NCBI RefSeq assembly: GCF_001423965.1
Contig: NZ_LMPV01000006.1
Location: 62,001-126,000, forward strand
From: Exiguobacterium sp. Leaf196
GTDB lineage: Bacteria > Bacillota > Bacilli > Exiguobacteriales > Exiguobacteriaceae
Length of the DNA stretch: 64,000 nt
Reading direction: 5' to 3'
In this document: one piece after another, positions 17,472 through 25,906 of the stretch
Layout of the letters: every line of letters starts with the position of its first letter
Position numbering within the stretch: position 1 is the first letter of the stretch
Notes under the pieces: model-generated
The model's input: the letters and a program-made list of their open reading frames with translations, nothing else
What the model was told of the DNA's origin: nothing
Database searches by the model: none
Program-made: the position numbers and the translations under genes

Positions 17472-17488
17472 TGTTACTCTTTTGTAAT
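17472..17488 (+). promoter_or_regulatory. Second WalR box
   Basis: TGTTAC-TCTTT-TGTAAT is another exact match to TGTWAH-N5-TGTWAH, starting 28 bases from the previous one in the same orientation. Confidence 0.5.
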
Positions 17489-17585
17489 AAATGTATCTTT
17501 TCGATGTTTTCAGTCATTTCGATTGACCTAACAACACTCCAGCCAATATCATATTTCATTATTATTCATTTTTTTGAATGAACAT

Positions 17586-17619
17586 AAAAAAAGCACACCA
17601 TAGTAGCTTGGTATGCTTT
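17586..17619 (-). terminator. Terminator of the 69-residue gene
   Basis: Minus strand AAAGCATACCA / TGGTGTGCTTT (one wobble) followed by a T-run. Confidence 0.8.
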
Positions 17620-17625
17620 CATGTA

Positions 17626-17835
17626 TTATTTTGTTTTACGTTCTAACAATTCGATCTCTGACTTTAACAAGACTTGTTTTTCAAATTCTAAGCCGAGTGC
17701 CTCAAAGTTTTTCGTATGGGATACATCACCGACGACCGTATTTGTCAATACAGCTGTTACTTCCGCAACCCAGCCTTCTTTTGTTTTTACCATATCACCA
17801 ACGATATAATCGAATAACTCTTCTGTTTCTTCCAT
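17626..17835 (-). CDS. Small conserved protein, DUF2187-like
   Basis: A 69-residue acidic protein with a small beta-barrel look: GDMVKTKEGWVAEVTAV, then TNTVVGDV and a NFEALGLEF segment. This resembles the DUF2187/YkvS family of small KOW-like proteins, from memory and without a search. Start chosen at the second ATG, nine bases after AGGAG; the ATG three codons upstream abuts that RBS. Function unknown. Single gene with its own terminator. Confidence 0.6.
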   Translation of the reverse strand: MEETEELFDYIVGDMVKTKEGWVAEVTAVLTNTVVGDVSHTKNFEALGLEFEKQVLLKSEIELLERKTK

Positions 17836-17895
17836 TTGACTCATCTCCTGACACGTTCAATTACAGTTAATCATATAAAATAACGACCAAAAAAG

Positions 17896-18507
17896 CTAGT
17901 CACGCGTCAATTGAGCTAAGAACTGGCGCAAGATTTTAGCGGTTAATCCCCAAATTAGATAATCCCCGTGCTCATAGAAATGCTCCGTGACTGTATACGT
18001 ACGATCGAGATATGCTTCTCGATTCGCCATTCGTTCGGTCGGCACTTCCTTACCAGGGCGTATCCGCCACTCCATGTCCCCTTTGATTGGTTTAGAAGTC
18101 ATCAATTCTGTCAAGGATACGAGAAAGACATGATCGACTTCTGCCGGTGAAGGATTAAAATCCGTTGCATGTAGAATACCAAGATACGGATAAATAATTG
18201 ACCGGTTCGGTGTCACGAGTGGTTCGAGCGTTCCAATCACTTCAATCTCGGAAGCACTGACATTTAATTCTTCAACCGTTTCACGGATGGCTGCTACTTT
18301 CGGTAATTCACCGCCATCGATCCGACCACCTGGAAAAGCGATTTCGCCTGGTTGCGAACGTAGGGTTTTGGCTCGTACTTGAAATAACAGATAGACTTCG
18401 CCATCCTGTTCAACCAAAGGAACGAGTACGGCTGCTGCATGTCGAGGTAAACGTTCTTCTGAATCTACATAGTGTTTTCGGATATCGGCTAAGTTCACCT
18501 GCTTCAT
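17896..18507 (-). CDS. Nudix hydrolase, coenzyme A pyrophosphatase type
   Basis: A 203-residue Nudix protein predicted to hydrolyse CoA or its oxidised forms to phosphopantetheine and adenosine bisphosphate. The Nudix box reads GGRIDGGELPKVAAIRETVE followed by ELNV, giving G-x5-E-x7-RE-x2-EE with N in place of the last glycine. Immediately before it is the NudL/YeaB extension VRAKTLRSQPGEIAFPGG, which marks the CoA subfamily. The ATG overlaps the stop of a small upstream gene (ATGA). Substrate assignment rests only on the family motif. Confidence 0.82.
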   Translation of the reverse strand: MKQVNLADIRKHYVDSEERLPRHAAAVLVPLVEQDGEVYLLFQVRAKTLRSQPGEIAFPGGRIDGGELPKVAAIRETVEELNVSASEIEVIGTLEPLVTPNRSIIYPYLGILHATDFNPSPAEVDHVFLVSLTELMTSKPIKGDMEWRIRPGKEVPTERMANREAYLDRTYTVTEHFYEHGDYLIWGLTAKILRQFLAQLTRD

Positions 18508-18725
18508 CGCCCTTCTTGTGCAACATGATGATACGCTTCTTCAAGATGGCGCATACGAACGATCAGATCCGCATTTTTAGCGATCCGGTCCGATAAAATC
18601 GATCCCGCTACCGTCTTGTAGTAGGCGTTTAAAGCATTGCGCTTTGTCAGATGAGCCTCGTTCTGACGGATATATTCCTTAAAATTCGCAATCAATCGTT
18701 CTGTCGTAAAAAGTTGTTCGTTCAC
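18504..18725 (-). CDS. Small helical protein of unknown function, coupled to the Nudix gene
   Basis: A 73-residue, entirely alpha-helical-looking charged protein I do not recognise. The GTG at 18725 is preferred because GAAAGGAT lies a normal distance before it; an ATG three codons upstream (18734) touches that RBS and longer forms lack one. Its stop overlaps the Nudix start in ATGA, so both are translated from one mRNA. Divergent from the FAD monooxygenase. Membrane segments and signal peptide absent. Confidence 0.55.
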   Translation of the reverse strand: MNEQLFTTERLIANFKEYIRQNEAHLTKRNALNAYYKTVAGSILSDRIAKNADLIVRMRHLEEAYHHVAQEGR

Positions 18726-18813
18726 AAGTTTCATCCTTTCACACGTCGAGCGTGTCATCAATAGTTTAATGGTAACGAGTTTTGGCTAAGATGTAAATTA
18801 AGGGGGGTTATCC

Positions 18814-20388
18814 GTGAATAAAAAATTAGATGTCCTCATTATTGGTGCCGGACCAACCGGTTTAACACTCGCACTCGCACTCTCGCGCTATGGATTATCC
18901 TTCCGCATCGTCGAACGTGCAAGTGGACCATCTGTCGTCTCCAAAGCCATCGGCATTCAAGCACGTTCCCTTGAATTGTTCGCAAGACTTGGCGTGGCAG
19001 AAGATTTAATGGAAAATGCGATTAAAATCAATCAAGGAAACCTCTATGTTAATGGTGCATGGCAGGCAAAGCTTGATTTTACTGATTTAAATACACCTTT
19101 TCCGTTTGTTACGCTCTTGCCTCAAAGTGAGACGGAACGGATTCTCGAAGCACGACTCGCCACTTACGGACATACCGTTGAACGAGAGACGGAATTAACA
19201 GGATTCGCTCAATTTCCAACGTTCGTTACTGCTACCTTACAACATAAAGGAGAGACAGAGACGGTAGATGCTTCCTTTATCATCGGAGCTGATGGCGCGA
19301 ATAGCTTTGTTCGTCGAGAACTTGGACTTCCATTTAGCGGAAAATCGTTCAAAGAGTCGTGGGCATTGGCCGATATCGAAGTCGACTGGCCGCTCTCTTC
19401 CGAAGAGGTCCACATTTTCTTCTCTGATCATGGGGTCATCGAGTCTTTCCCACTTCAGTCGAATTTATTCCGCATTACGGGCAACCTAACGAGCGGACCT
19501 GTTCCGACTGATCATAAAGCGATTGATGATTTTTTACAAAATCGAGCCAAAGTACCGTTCGAGCTAAAAAAAGTCCATTGGTACTCCATGTTCCGTGTCC
19601 ATAATCGAATTATCGAGAAATTTGGTCACCATCGAATTTATTTGATTGGGGATGCGGCACACATCAATTCCCCTGTCGGTGGTCAAGGAATGAATACAGG
19701 GATTGCTGATGCGATGAACCTTGCTTGGAAACTTTGGTGTGTGCATCAGTTCAAAGCGAGTTTTCCGTTGCTTGATTCTTACAGTGTCGAACGCCGCGAA
19801 GCGGCACAAGGTATCTTACGATCAACGAATTTAGCAACCGAACTCTTGCAAATCAACATTCCGTTTTTGTTGCCTCTACAAGAAAAAGTCATTCGAAATA
19901 GTCTCAAGATCGCACCCTTACATCATTTCGTGACGAATCGAATTGCTCAACTCAACAGTCACTACCCAGCAAGCCTGACCTTTGTCACGCAAGGACACTT
20001 CAGTCCATTGACACCTAAGCCGGGTGAACCGATGCCCTACAGTGAAGTCGTACATCCGCGGACGAAAAAAAATGAACTCTTGTTACGTCGCGCGGATCGA
20101 AATTTCTTATTACTGTTGTTCTTACCAAAAAACGCAACTGACGATCTTCTTGAGCCATTTAAGGAACTCGCCTATACCTATCCAGATCTATTTGAGACAG
20201 TACCCATCCATCAATCCCTTAAAGAGGATGGCGTCGTCGATCAAGGTGGCGAACTCGCACGACGCTTCGGCATTAAGCAATCCGGACTATATTTGATTCG
20301 CCCTGACGGTTATATCGCGTATCGCCAGCAAGGTTTAAAAAGTAAATCGTTCGCCCGTTATGTTGAACGTTTACTTTATGCGCGCTAA
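18814..20388 (+). CDS. FAD-dependent aromatic monooxygenase family protein
   Basis: A 524-residue flavoprotein of the p-hydroxybenzoate/phenol hydroxylase class, which uses NAD(P)H and oxygen to hydroxylate an aromatic or polyketide-like ring. The FAD site GAGPTGLTLALAL, the DG motif GADGANSFVRREL and the GD motif LIGDAAHINSPVGGQGMNTG are intact. The last 120 residues, with RFGIKQSGLYLIRPDGYIAY, form the thioredoxin-like C-terminal domain of this class. GTG start with AAGGGGGG before it. No catabolic gene neighbours, so the substrate is unknown; detoxification of an environmental phenolic is a guess. Confidence 0.85.
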   Translation: MNKKLDVLIIGAGPTGLTLALALSRYGLSFRIVERASGPSVVSKAIGIQARSLELFARLGVAEDLMENAIKINQGNLYVNGAWQAKLDFTDLNTPFPFVTLLPQSETERILEARLATYGHTVERETELTGFAQFPTFVTATLQHKGETETVDASFIIGADGANSFVRRELGLPFSGKSFKESWALADIEVDWPLSSEEVHIFFSDHGVIESFPLQSNLFRITGNLTSGPVPTDHKAIDDFLQNRAKVPFELKKVHWYSMFRVHNRIIEKFGHHRIYLIGDAAHINSPVGGQGMNTGIADAMNLAWKLWCVHQFKASFPLLDSYSVERREAAQGILRSTNLATELLQINIPFLLPLQEKVIRNSLKIAPLHHFVTNRIAQLNSHYPASLTFVTQGHFSPLTPKPGEPMPYSEVVHPRTKKNELLLRRADRNFLLLLFLPKNATDDLLEPFKELAYTYPDLFETVPIHQSLKEDGVVDQGGELARRFGIKQSGLYLIRPDGYIAYRQQGLKSKSFARYVERLLYAR

Positions 20389-20421
20389 CTCGGTATGATA
20401 GAAGATGAGGTGAAGGCAGAT

Positions 20422-20739
20422 ATGGATATACAACTGATTCGAACGATTTTGATCATTCTTCTGATTGTGGCATTTCTTGTCATCGTCAGTAGACGAGCGA
20501 AGGAAAATCTTCGATGGTCGCTTCTCGGAGAAGCATTCGGTGAAAAAGGAGAAGATTTATTGAAGGATGCTGCTCGACTTGAGGCAGCTGATCTAGACAT
20601 TCGAGTCGAACGCGGCGTCAAGACTTCGTTTTTATTCCGACGCTTCAGTAAAGATTTAGACGATCGCGTAGCGGTGTATGTCTTAAAAGAAGACCTGGAT
20701 CAAGCCGAGAACATCCTTGCGTCTCGACCAAGACGATAA
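20422..20739 (+). CDS. Small membrane-anchored protein, possibly DUF2007-like
   Basis: A 105-residue protein with one N-terminal transmembrane helix (RTILIILLIVAFLVIVS) and a soluble C-terminal part. The last 45 residues (LDIRVERGV, then DDRVAVYVLKEDLDQAENIL) resemble the short DUF2007 putative signal-transducing fold, where a modulating beta-alpha unit ends in a similar EDLxxAxxIL; this is a weak impression. The start after GAGGTGA is chosen over an ATG nine codons earlier. It follows the monooxygenase by 33 bases and shares its terminator. Confidence 0.6.
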   Translation: MDIQLIRTILIILLIVAFLVIVSRRAKENLRWSLLGEAFGEKGEDLLKDAARLEAADLDIRVERGVKTSFLFRRFSKDLDDRVAVYVLKEDLDQAENILASRPRR

Positions 20740-20747
20740 ATTTAAAT

Positions 20748-20781
20748 GAAAGGCAGTGAAGCGTTCGCTTCACTGCCTTTA
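20748..20781. terminator. Bidirectional terminator
   Basis: AAAGGCAGTGAAGCG / CGCTTCACTGCCTTT with a two-base centre, between convergent genes. Confidence 0.85.
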
Positions 20782-20782
20782 T

Positions 20783-21337
20783 TCATTCCTGTTGCTGCGC
20801 GAGATAAAACGCGACTTGTTTTCGTTCTTGCTCTTGAACAGGAGAGGATTTCTTTGAAACAATGAACGCTCGCACATCTTTGAATGTATGACCCGTCGGA
20901 AATTTAATTCGTTCCGTCCGCATCTGTGGTGCATTCGGAAAAAGTGTGATGCCATGAATCGGTATGACGATCCCTTGTTTTTTTAGCGTTTTTCGAACCA
21001 TTTGGACAATTCGTTTCGATTGATTAATCGGATGGGGTGAAAACACCTTTTTCCCATGCATAGGATCGATGACATGACAGGATTCTTCCGTCATCCATTC
21101 TACGACTGCATCGTTTTGCAACACAAGAAACAACCCTTTTGGACCAATCAAAGCAAAGGGAATGATAATCGTTTCAGTTAGACGTATACGTTCAAATAAC
21201 ATCCAATCAAAACGACATACATGACGGATTTCATTGCAGAGCGCATCTGTTTCATGCGTCATCGTATTCACTTGCTTACTTGCAAAAAAGCGACGGCGTG
21301 GTGGTGCCGGAACAGAAGCAGTCATGACTTGTAACAT
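20783..21337 (-). CDS. Putative NERD-like (nuclease-related) protein
   Basis: A 184-residue protein that I recognise only weakly. The centre, IIIPFALIGPKGLFLVLQND, then a NQSKRIVQMVRKTL helix and HGITLFPNA, follows the layout of NERD domains (a hydrophobic strand with GPxGLF, then a helix and a V..vv.F strand). The catalytic acidic/lysine residues of active NERD nucleases (ExK) are not evident: the position reads QND. It may be inactive or a different restriction-endonuclease-like fold. AAAGGATG precedes the ATG. Convergent with the membrane protein and upstream of nothing obvious. Confidence 0.45.
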   Translation of the reverse strand: MLQVMTASVPAPPRRRFFASKQVNTMTHETDALCNEIRHVCRFDWMLFERIRLTETIIIPFALIGPKGLFLVLQNDAVVEWMTEESCHVIDPMHGKKVFSPHPINQSKRIVQMVRKTLKKQGIVIPIHGITLFPNAPQMRTERIKFPTGHTFKDVRAFIVSKKSSPVQEQERKQVAFYLAQQQE

Positions 21338-21423
21338 GATTCATCATCCTTTGTAATATGTATTAGTAGTTATCTTAACACCGTTTTCGTATACATGACG
21401 ATTCTTTCAAAAAGAAGGAAATC

Positions 21424-21463
21424 AAAAAAGACATTTCTGACGATTGGCAGAAATGTCTTTTTT
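21424..21463 (-). terminator. Terminator after gpsB
   Basis: AAAAAAGACATTTCTG / CAGAAATGTCTTTTTT, 16-base perfect arms. It ends the mrfA-mrfB-ypsA-gpsB operon. Confidence 0.92.
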
Positions 21464-21465
21464 CA

Positions 21466-21780
21466 TTAGTCTTGATGAGGGCGACCGAAAACCGCCTTCT
21501 CAAGATTCGAAATACGACGTAACATATCATAATTGGATGAACTCGACACTTGTGGTTCAACGTGTTCAACACGACGCTCTTCCCGTTTTTCTGGTTGAGC
21601 AGGTGCTTGTTTCAACGCCTCATTCTCTTTCTTCAGACGCTCGATTTCACGTTCGAATCCTTCATAGTCTTTAATGATTTGATCCAAGTATCCATCGACA
21701 TCCTCGATGACATAGCCACGGAGGCCGGTCTTGAATTCCTTTTTGTAAATATCGTCCGCTGTCAACAATGGCTTATACAT
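21466..21780 (-). CDS. gpsB: Cell division protein GpsB
   Basis: A 104-residue cytoplasmic adaptor that shuttles PBP1 between division and elongation sites. The N-terminal DivIVA-like region has LTADDIYKKEFKTGLRGY and VDGYLDQIIKDYE, followed by a coiled coil (about 35-65), a variable linker rich in E, P and R, and the C-terminal trimerising segment MLRRISNLEKAVFG. ATG at 21780, with GGGAG ahead. It lies 5 bases past the ypsA stop region, in the conserved ypsA-gpsB order, and this window also holds its known partner class, a class A PBP. Confidence 0.95.
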   Translation of the reverse strand: MYKPLLTADDIYKKEFKTGLRGYVIEDVDGYLDQIIKDYEGFEREIERLKKENEALKQAPAQPEKREERRVEHVEPQVSSSSNYDMLRRISNLEKAVFGRPHQD

Positions 21781-21785
21781 CCTCT

Positions 21786-22346
21786 TCACTCCCACTGATC
21801 ATTGTATTGTAATTCTTGTTCGAGCCAAGATAAATCATCTTGTGTAATCAAAAATAACTGATAATCGGATTGTTCCATTTCCATTCTAGCACGCTCTACT
21901 AAAAATTTCGCTGATCCTCCATGCTCTTCATCAAAAACCGACAACAATCCTTGGCTTTTTTGGATCATGAATTCAGTTTTATTACGCAACTGCGATGGAT
22001 CCGTATACGGTTTCTGACTGATTGCTTCGACAAAGTCAGCTTGTTCAAGAATCGAAAGATACTGTGCTTGGACTGGTTCTTTCCAGCGCGCTTCCTGTTC
22101 TAAAAACGGCAAGAGGATACCAAGATGAATATCTGGATACTCTTCTTTTAATTCAAGAACGACCTCGCATGCCCAGATTTCGCATCCAGGCGAGGCATTC
22201 GTAATGAACCACTCTGTTCCACGGTCTTCAATCAAGCGAATCATCCGCTCTCGGTATGCTGCCTTTAAGACCCGGATACCCGGGTGTTTTTGATCAAAGA
22301 TGCCTAGTTCATTTGGTTTGTATCCTGTGATGGCGACTACTTTCAC
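21786..22346 (-). CDS. ypsA: YpsA family protein (UPF0398, SLOG superfamily)
   Basis: A 186-residue protein of the DUF1273/YpsA family. The Rossmann-like first strand is VVAITGYKPNELGIF, with WFITNASPGCEIWACEVVLELKEEYPDI-like nucleotide pocket features further on. In B. subtilis and S. aureus YpsA influences cell division and growth, through an unknown ligand. GTG start with AAAGGAAG ahead; it overlaps the mrfB stop by four bases (GTGA). Neighbouring gpsB fits the division link. Confidence 0.92.
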   Translation of the reverse strand: MKVVAITGYKPNELGIFDQKHPGIRVLKAAYRERMIRLIEDRGTEWFITNASPGCEIWACEVVLELKEEYPDIHLGILLPFLEQEARWKEPVQAQYLSILEQADFVEAISQKPYTDPSQLRNKTEFMIQKSQGLLSVFDEEHGGSAKFLVERARMEMEQSDYQLFLITQDDLSWLEQELQYNDQWE

Positions 22347-23548
22347 GAGTTACACTTCCTTTTTAACCGACGTTCTCGATGATCCAGTTCAGCTAATATT
22401 CGTTCTTTTTTAGTGATTAACCAATGATGCCGTTCGACGTGTTGTCGTGCTCGTTCCGTATAATCATAAGCAAGCACAGGATTTTTTGCAATGTGCTCTG
22501 CCCACTTCGCAAGTTCGAGATACCCCAAGTAACTATCGCTTTTTAAAAAGCAGTCTCTAGCTTGTTCATGGTTCTTCATTTTTTTATGCAAATACCCTTG
22601 GCGTAGCCATCCTTCTGCTGATAATTCTTTAACCTGCTGAAAATGAGCATGGGATCCTTCATGGATTCCAAGATCCGCTAACCAAATCGCGATGTTCTCT
22701 TGAATAGGAGAAGGTGCTTCCGCCCGATGCGTGACAAGACGGTTACACGCATCATACAGTCCAACGAGCGTTAAACAGTCATCTAGATGATGTTGCAAGA
22801 CGCCCGTCATGATTTCCGGTTGCTGATGTTCGACATATTGGAAATAATGCATTGGTGCCAAAAAACCAGGTAGGTCACCTTCCCGCTCGAATCCAATCCG
22901 CTCTTCCATCGCTGTCAATCGATACGAGTCATACATTCCTTTAAAAATGCGCCGCGCAACATGGAGTAAATCAAGATGACCGACTTTCGGTAATCGTGGA
23001 ACACGTTCCCGAACGAAAACGTGTCGTGTCTTGATTTGCGGCCAATCAAAGCTTTTTCCATTATAGGTCACGAATCGGACATCATCCCCGATATCATGCA
23101 GGAAGTGATGGTAAAAGGCAGCCTCAAAGTGCGGATGCGGTAAGAAATATTGTCGCATCAACAATCCTCCCTGCTCAAAGCGCGCAAACCCGAGTAAAAA
23201 AATCGTCGTTCCGGCTCCCCGCAATCCTGTCGTCTCCGTATCAAAGAAGATGACCTGCTCAAGTGGGACATCCAGCGCAAGTGGTGGATGAGGAAGCTGT
23301 AAAGACTCATACACTTCGGCAAAACTCCGGTCTCCATGCCGGTCCGTCAAAGCATAGCGTTTGTCGATCCTGACAATCCACTCTTGTTCGAATGTTAAGA
23401 TATCCGCCCCACGATCAATCCAGGCTTGTTGCTCTTCAGTCCATCCGCTTGTTGGCTTTAGCGTTTCCACTTCGAGGACAGAAGGCTCTATATTCTCCGA
23501 TGAGACGTCTGATGTAGATTTCAGCATTCGTCTAAGACGATTTTTCAT
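22343..23548 (-). CDS. mrfB: MrfB (YprB) RNase H-like exonuclease
   Basis: A 401-residue DnaQ-like exonuclease acting with the helicase MrfA in mitomycin C lesion repair in B. subtilis. The exonuclease motif I VIFFDTETTGLRGAG, motif II FVTYNGKSFDWPQ and a HHLDDC motif III are present around residues 95-290. The C-terminal third is helical and TPR-like. I chose the ATG at 23548 that overlaps the mrfA stop (ATGA). Length and order match B. subtilis yprA-yprB. Confidence 0.9.
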   Translation of the reverse strand: MKNRLRRMLKSTSDVSSENIEPSVLEVETLKPTSGWTEEQQAWIDRGADILTFEQEWIVRIDKRYALTDRHGDRSFAEVYESLQLPHPPLALDVPLEQVIFFDTETTGLRGAGTTIFLLGFARFEQGGLLMRQYFLPHPHFEAAFYHHFLHDIGDDVRFVTYNGKSFDWPQIKTRHVFVRERVPRLPKVGHLDLLHVARRIFKGMYDSYRLTAMEERIGFEREGDLPGFLAPMHYFQYVEHQQPEIMTGVLQHHLDDCLTLVGLYDACNRLVTHRAEAPSPIQENIAIWLADLGIHEGSHAHFQQVKELSAEGWLRQGYLHKKMKNHEQARDCFLKSDSYLGYLELAKWAEHIAKNPVLAYDYTERARQHVERHHWLITKKERILAELDHRERRLKRKCNS

Positions 23549-25809
23549 GATAATTCCTTCTCCATTTCTGCTAACAACTGAATCGTTCGTTCTTTCTCGT
23601 CTGCTACGCCGACCATGCCGATACAAGCAGGACAACCGTCCTGGCAAGGACATGTGACAATCGAATCACGCGCTGCGCGTAGCATGACACCGCGTTGTTT
23701 GTAGATTGATTCCGCGAGACCAACGCCTCCAGGATAACGATCATATAGATAGACGGTCGGTTGCTGCGTGTGTGTCGCCTTGACTTGCGGCACGACGAAG
23801 ACATCACTAGCGTCACACATCAAATAAAGCGGAGCAACACGTCGTAAACTATTTGCGACACCTTCCAACACTTGTTCAAGCTCCGTCGAGGAGCGTGCAT
23901 GATCGGGTAAGGTGAACCAGACACCTGTCGTATGAATCTCTCGTTCTGGTAAGTGAATCGGACCAGACCCGATGTTCTCATGTGTTCCGAACTTGATCTT
24001 CTTGAACATCGTCGCCATCCCCCGAACACTGACATCTCCACGCGCAACACTGTATTCTCCCTCTGCATACTGTTCATCTTCTTCGAGAACGGAAAGGTCG
24101 ACTGAAAAATTAGCATCTGTATAATAATCAACGTCTACTGCACGGACGAATGCTTTTTTCTCCTCAAAATCCAAGTACTCGACTTGGTATTGATCGGCCC
24201 CATGCAAATAAATGGCCTCGTCATGTAACAACGTCATTGCACTAAAGGTATCCATCTCGCCGATGACTCGATTCGGTACCTCGGTCTGATCGACGATGAT
24301 GACATTCTCTTGATCACTGGACCGTAGCGATATCCCGTGTGCTGGAAACGCGTCATTCATCCAATAAAAACGATCGCCTCGCTCGTGCAGGACACGCTCT
24401 TCGACTAAGTACTCGAGGATGTCTTCCGTCTCAAGCGTTCCAAATGATTCGCCTTTCGTAAAAGGCAGTTCAAACGCCGCACATTTGACGTGATCGACGG
24501 CAATGATCAAATTATCTGGATCAAGTCGCGCTGCTTCCGGGGATTGATTCAAGAATAACTCTGGTCGTTCCGCAACATATTGATCGAGCATACCAGATGA
24601 GGCGACAAGAATGATTAGTGCATCATCTTGCCGACGCCCCGCTCGTCCTGCTTGTTGCCAAAGTGAAGCAATCGTACCCGGATAGCCGTTCATGATACAC
24701 ACTTGCAGTTGACCGATGTCGACACCGAGTTCAAGAGCATTTGTCGAGACGATACCTGTGATTTCTCCTTGGCGTAACCGTCGTTCGATATCGCGACGTT
24801 CACTTGGTAAATAACCACCCCGATACCCTTCGATGGATCGAGGACCAAGCTCGTGCGGATAGATACTTCTCAGATACGTCAGTAAGACTTCGACGCGGAC
24901 GCGAGACCGTGCAAAGACGATTGTCTGAAACTTGTTCTTGATGAAGCGCATCGCTAATTGTTTTGTCTCAAGTGTCGCCGAGCGTCGAATACCGAGTTGT
25001 GCGTTGACGATCGGTGGTTGATAGACGAGAAAATGTTTACGTCCTGTCGGCGCACCATTCTCATCAATTAGTCCGACTGTTTTCTCCGTTAATCGTTCGG
25101 CTAGTTCCTTTGGATTTGCAATCGTTGCACTTGTCATGATGAAGACGGGATTACTGCCATAATACCGACAAATCCGTCGTAAGCGACGAATGACATTCGC
25201 GACATGACTGCCAAAGACACCGCGATACGTATGAAGCTCATCGATGACGATATATTTTAAGTTCTCAAATAGTTCGATCCATTTTGTATGATGTGGTAAG
25301 ATTCCGGAATGTAGCATATCTGGATTCGTAATGACGATGTTCCCGGCTTTTCGTACTTTTGTTCGAATCGTCGGTGACGTATCTCCGTCATATGTGAAAC
25401 AACGGATTGGAGCCTCTAATTGATCGATCAGTTCAAGTAACTCACTATTTTGATCTTGTGCCAGCGCTTTTGTCGGGTACAGATACAACGCTCGTGCATT
25501 TGGATGTTCGAGCAAGTGTGATAAGACCGGTAAATTAAAACAATAGGTCTTTCCCGAGGCGGTTGGTGTGACGATGACCGTCGACTCGCCTGCTTGTACG
25601 CGTTCATACGCCAATCCTTGGTGACGGTATAACTGAGTGATGCCACGTGTCCGGAGGGCTTGGCGCAAGCGTTCCGGTAACTGTTCTGGAAAATCGACAT
25701 AGCGTCCCGCTGTCGCTTCCATCGTTTTCATATACGTAATCCGCTCCATGAATGAACGGTCCTGTTTCAATTCTTCAAGAAATGCAACGAGCGTTTGTTT
25801 CGCTTGCAT
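23545..25809 (-). CDS. mrfA: MrfA (YprA) DNA repair helicase
   Basis: A 754-residue superfamily 2 DNA helicase; B. subtilis MrfA unwinds DNA in an excision pathway for mitomycin C crosslinks that is independent of UvrABC. Helicase motifs are visible: PTASGKTYCF (Walker A), IVIDELHTYRGVFG (DEAH-like box, here DELH), MTSATIANP, and motif VI QQAGRAGRR. The C-terminal DUF1998 region ends in a four-cysteine metal site, CPCQDGCPAC. Start chosen at 25809; a GTG six codons earlier is possible. First gene of the mrfAB-ypsA-gpsB operon. Confidence 0.92.
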   Translation of the reverse strand: MQAKQTLVAFLEELKQDRSFMERITYMKTMEATAGRYVDFPEQLPERLRQALRTRGITQLYRHQGLAYERVQAGESTVIVTPTASGKTYCFNLPVLSHLLEHPNARALYLYPTKALAQDQNSELLELIDQLEAPIRCFTYDGDTSPTIRTKVRKAGNIVITNPDMLHSGILPHHTKWIELFENLKYIVIDELHTYRGVFGSHVANVIRRLRRICRYYGSNPVFIMTSATIANPKELAERLTEKTVGLIDENGAPTGRKHFLVYQPPIVNAQLGIRRSATLETKQLAMRFIKNKFQTIVFARSRVRVEVLLTYLRSIYPHELGPRSIEGYRGGYLPSERRDIERRLRQGEITGIVSTNALELGVDIGQLQVCIMNGYPGTIASLWQQAGRAGRRQDDALIILVASSGMLDQYVAERPELFLNQSPEAARLDPDNLIIAVDHVKCAAFELPFTKGESFGTLETEDILEYLVEERVLHERGDRFYWMNDAFPAHGISLRSSDQENVIIVDQTEVPNRVIGEMDTFSAMTLLHDEAIYLHGADQYQVEYLDFEEKKAFVRAVDVDYYTDANFSVDLSVLEEDEQYAEGEYSVARGDVSVRGMATMFKKIKFGTHENIGSGPIHLPEREIHTTGVWFTLPDHARSSTELEQVLEGVANSLRRVAPLYLMCDASDVFVVPQVKATHTQQPTVYLYDRYPGGVGLAESIYKQRGVMLRAARDSIVTCPCQDGCPACIGMVGVADEKERTIQLLAEMEKELS

Positions 25810-25839
25810 GCCTTCACTTCCTTCCACTTTTCATTATAC

Positions 25840-25886
25840 AAAAAAAGAAGCAAGACCAAAGAACGATCTACTCGTCTTTGGTCTTG
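25840..25886 (-). terminator. Terminator of ponA
   Basis: Minus strand CAAGACCAAAGA / TCTTTGGTCTTG, then a T-run. A TATAAT lies right after it and may be the mrfA -10. Confidence 0.85.
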
Positions 25887-25906
25887 TCTTTCTTTACAAG
25901 TCGTGC

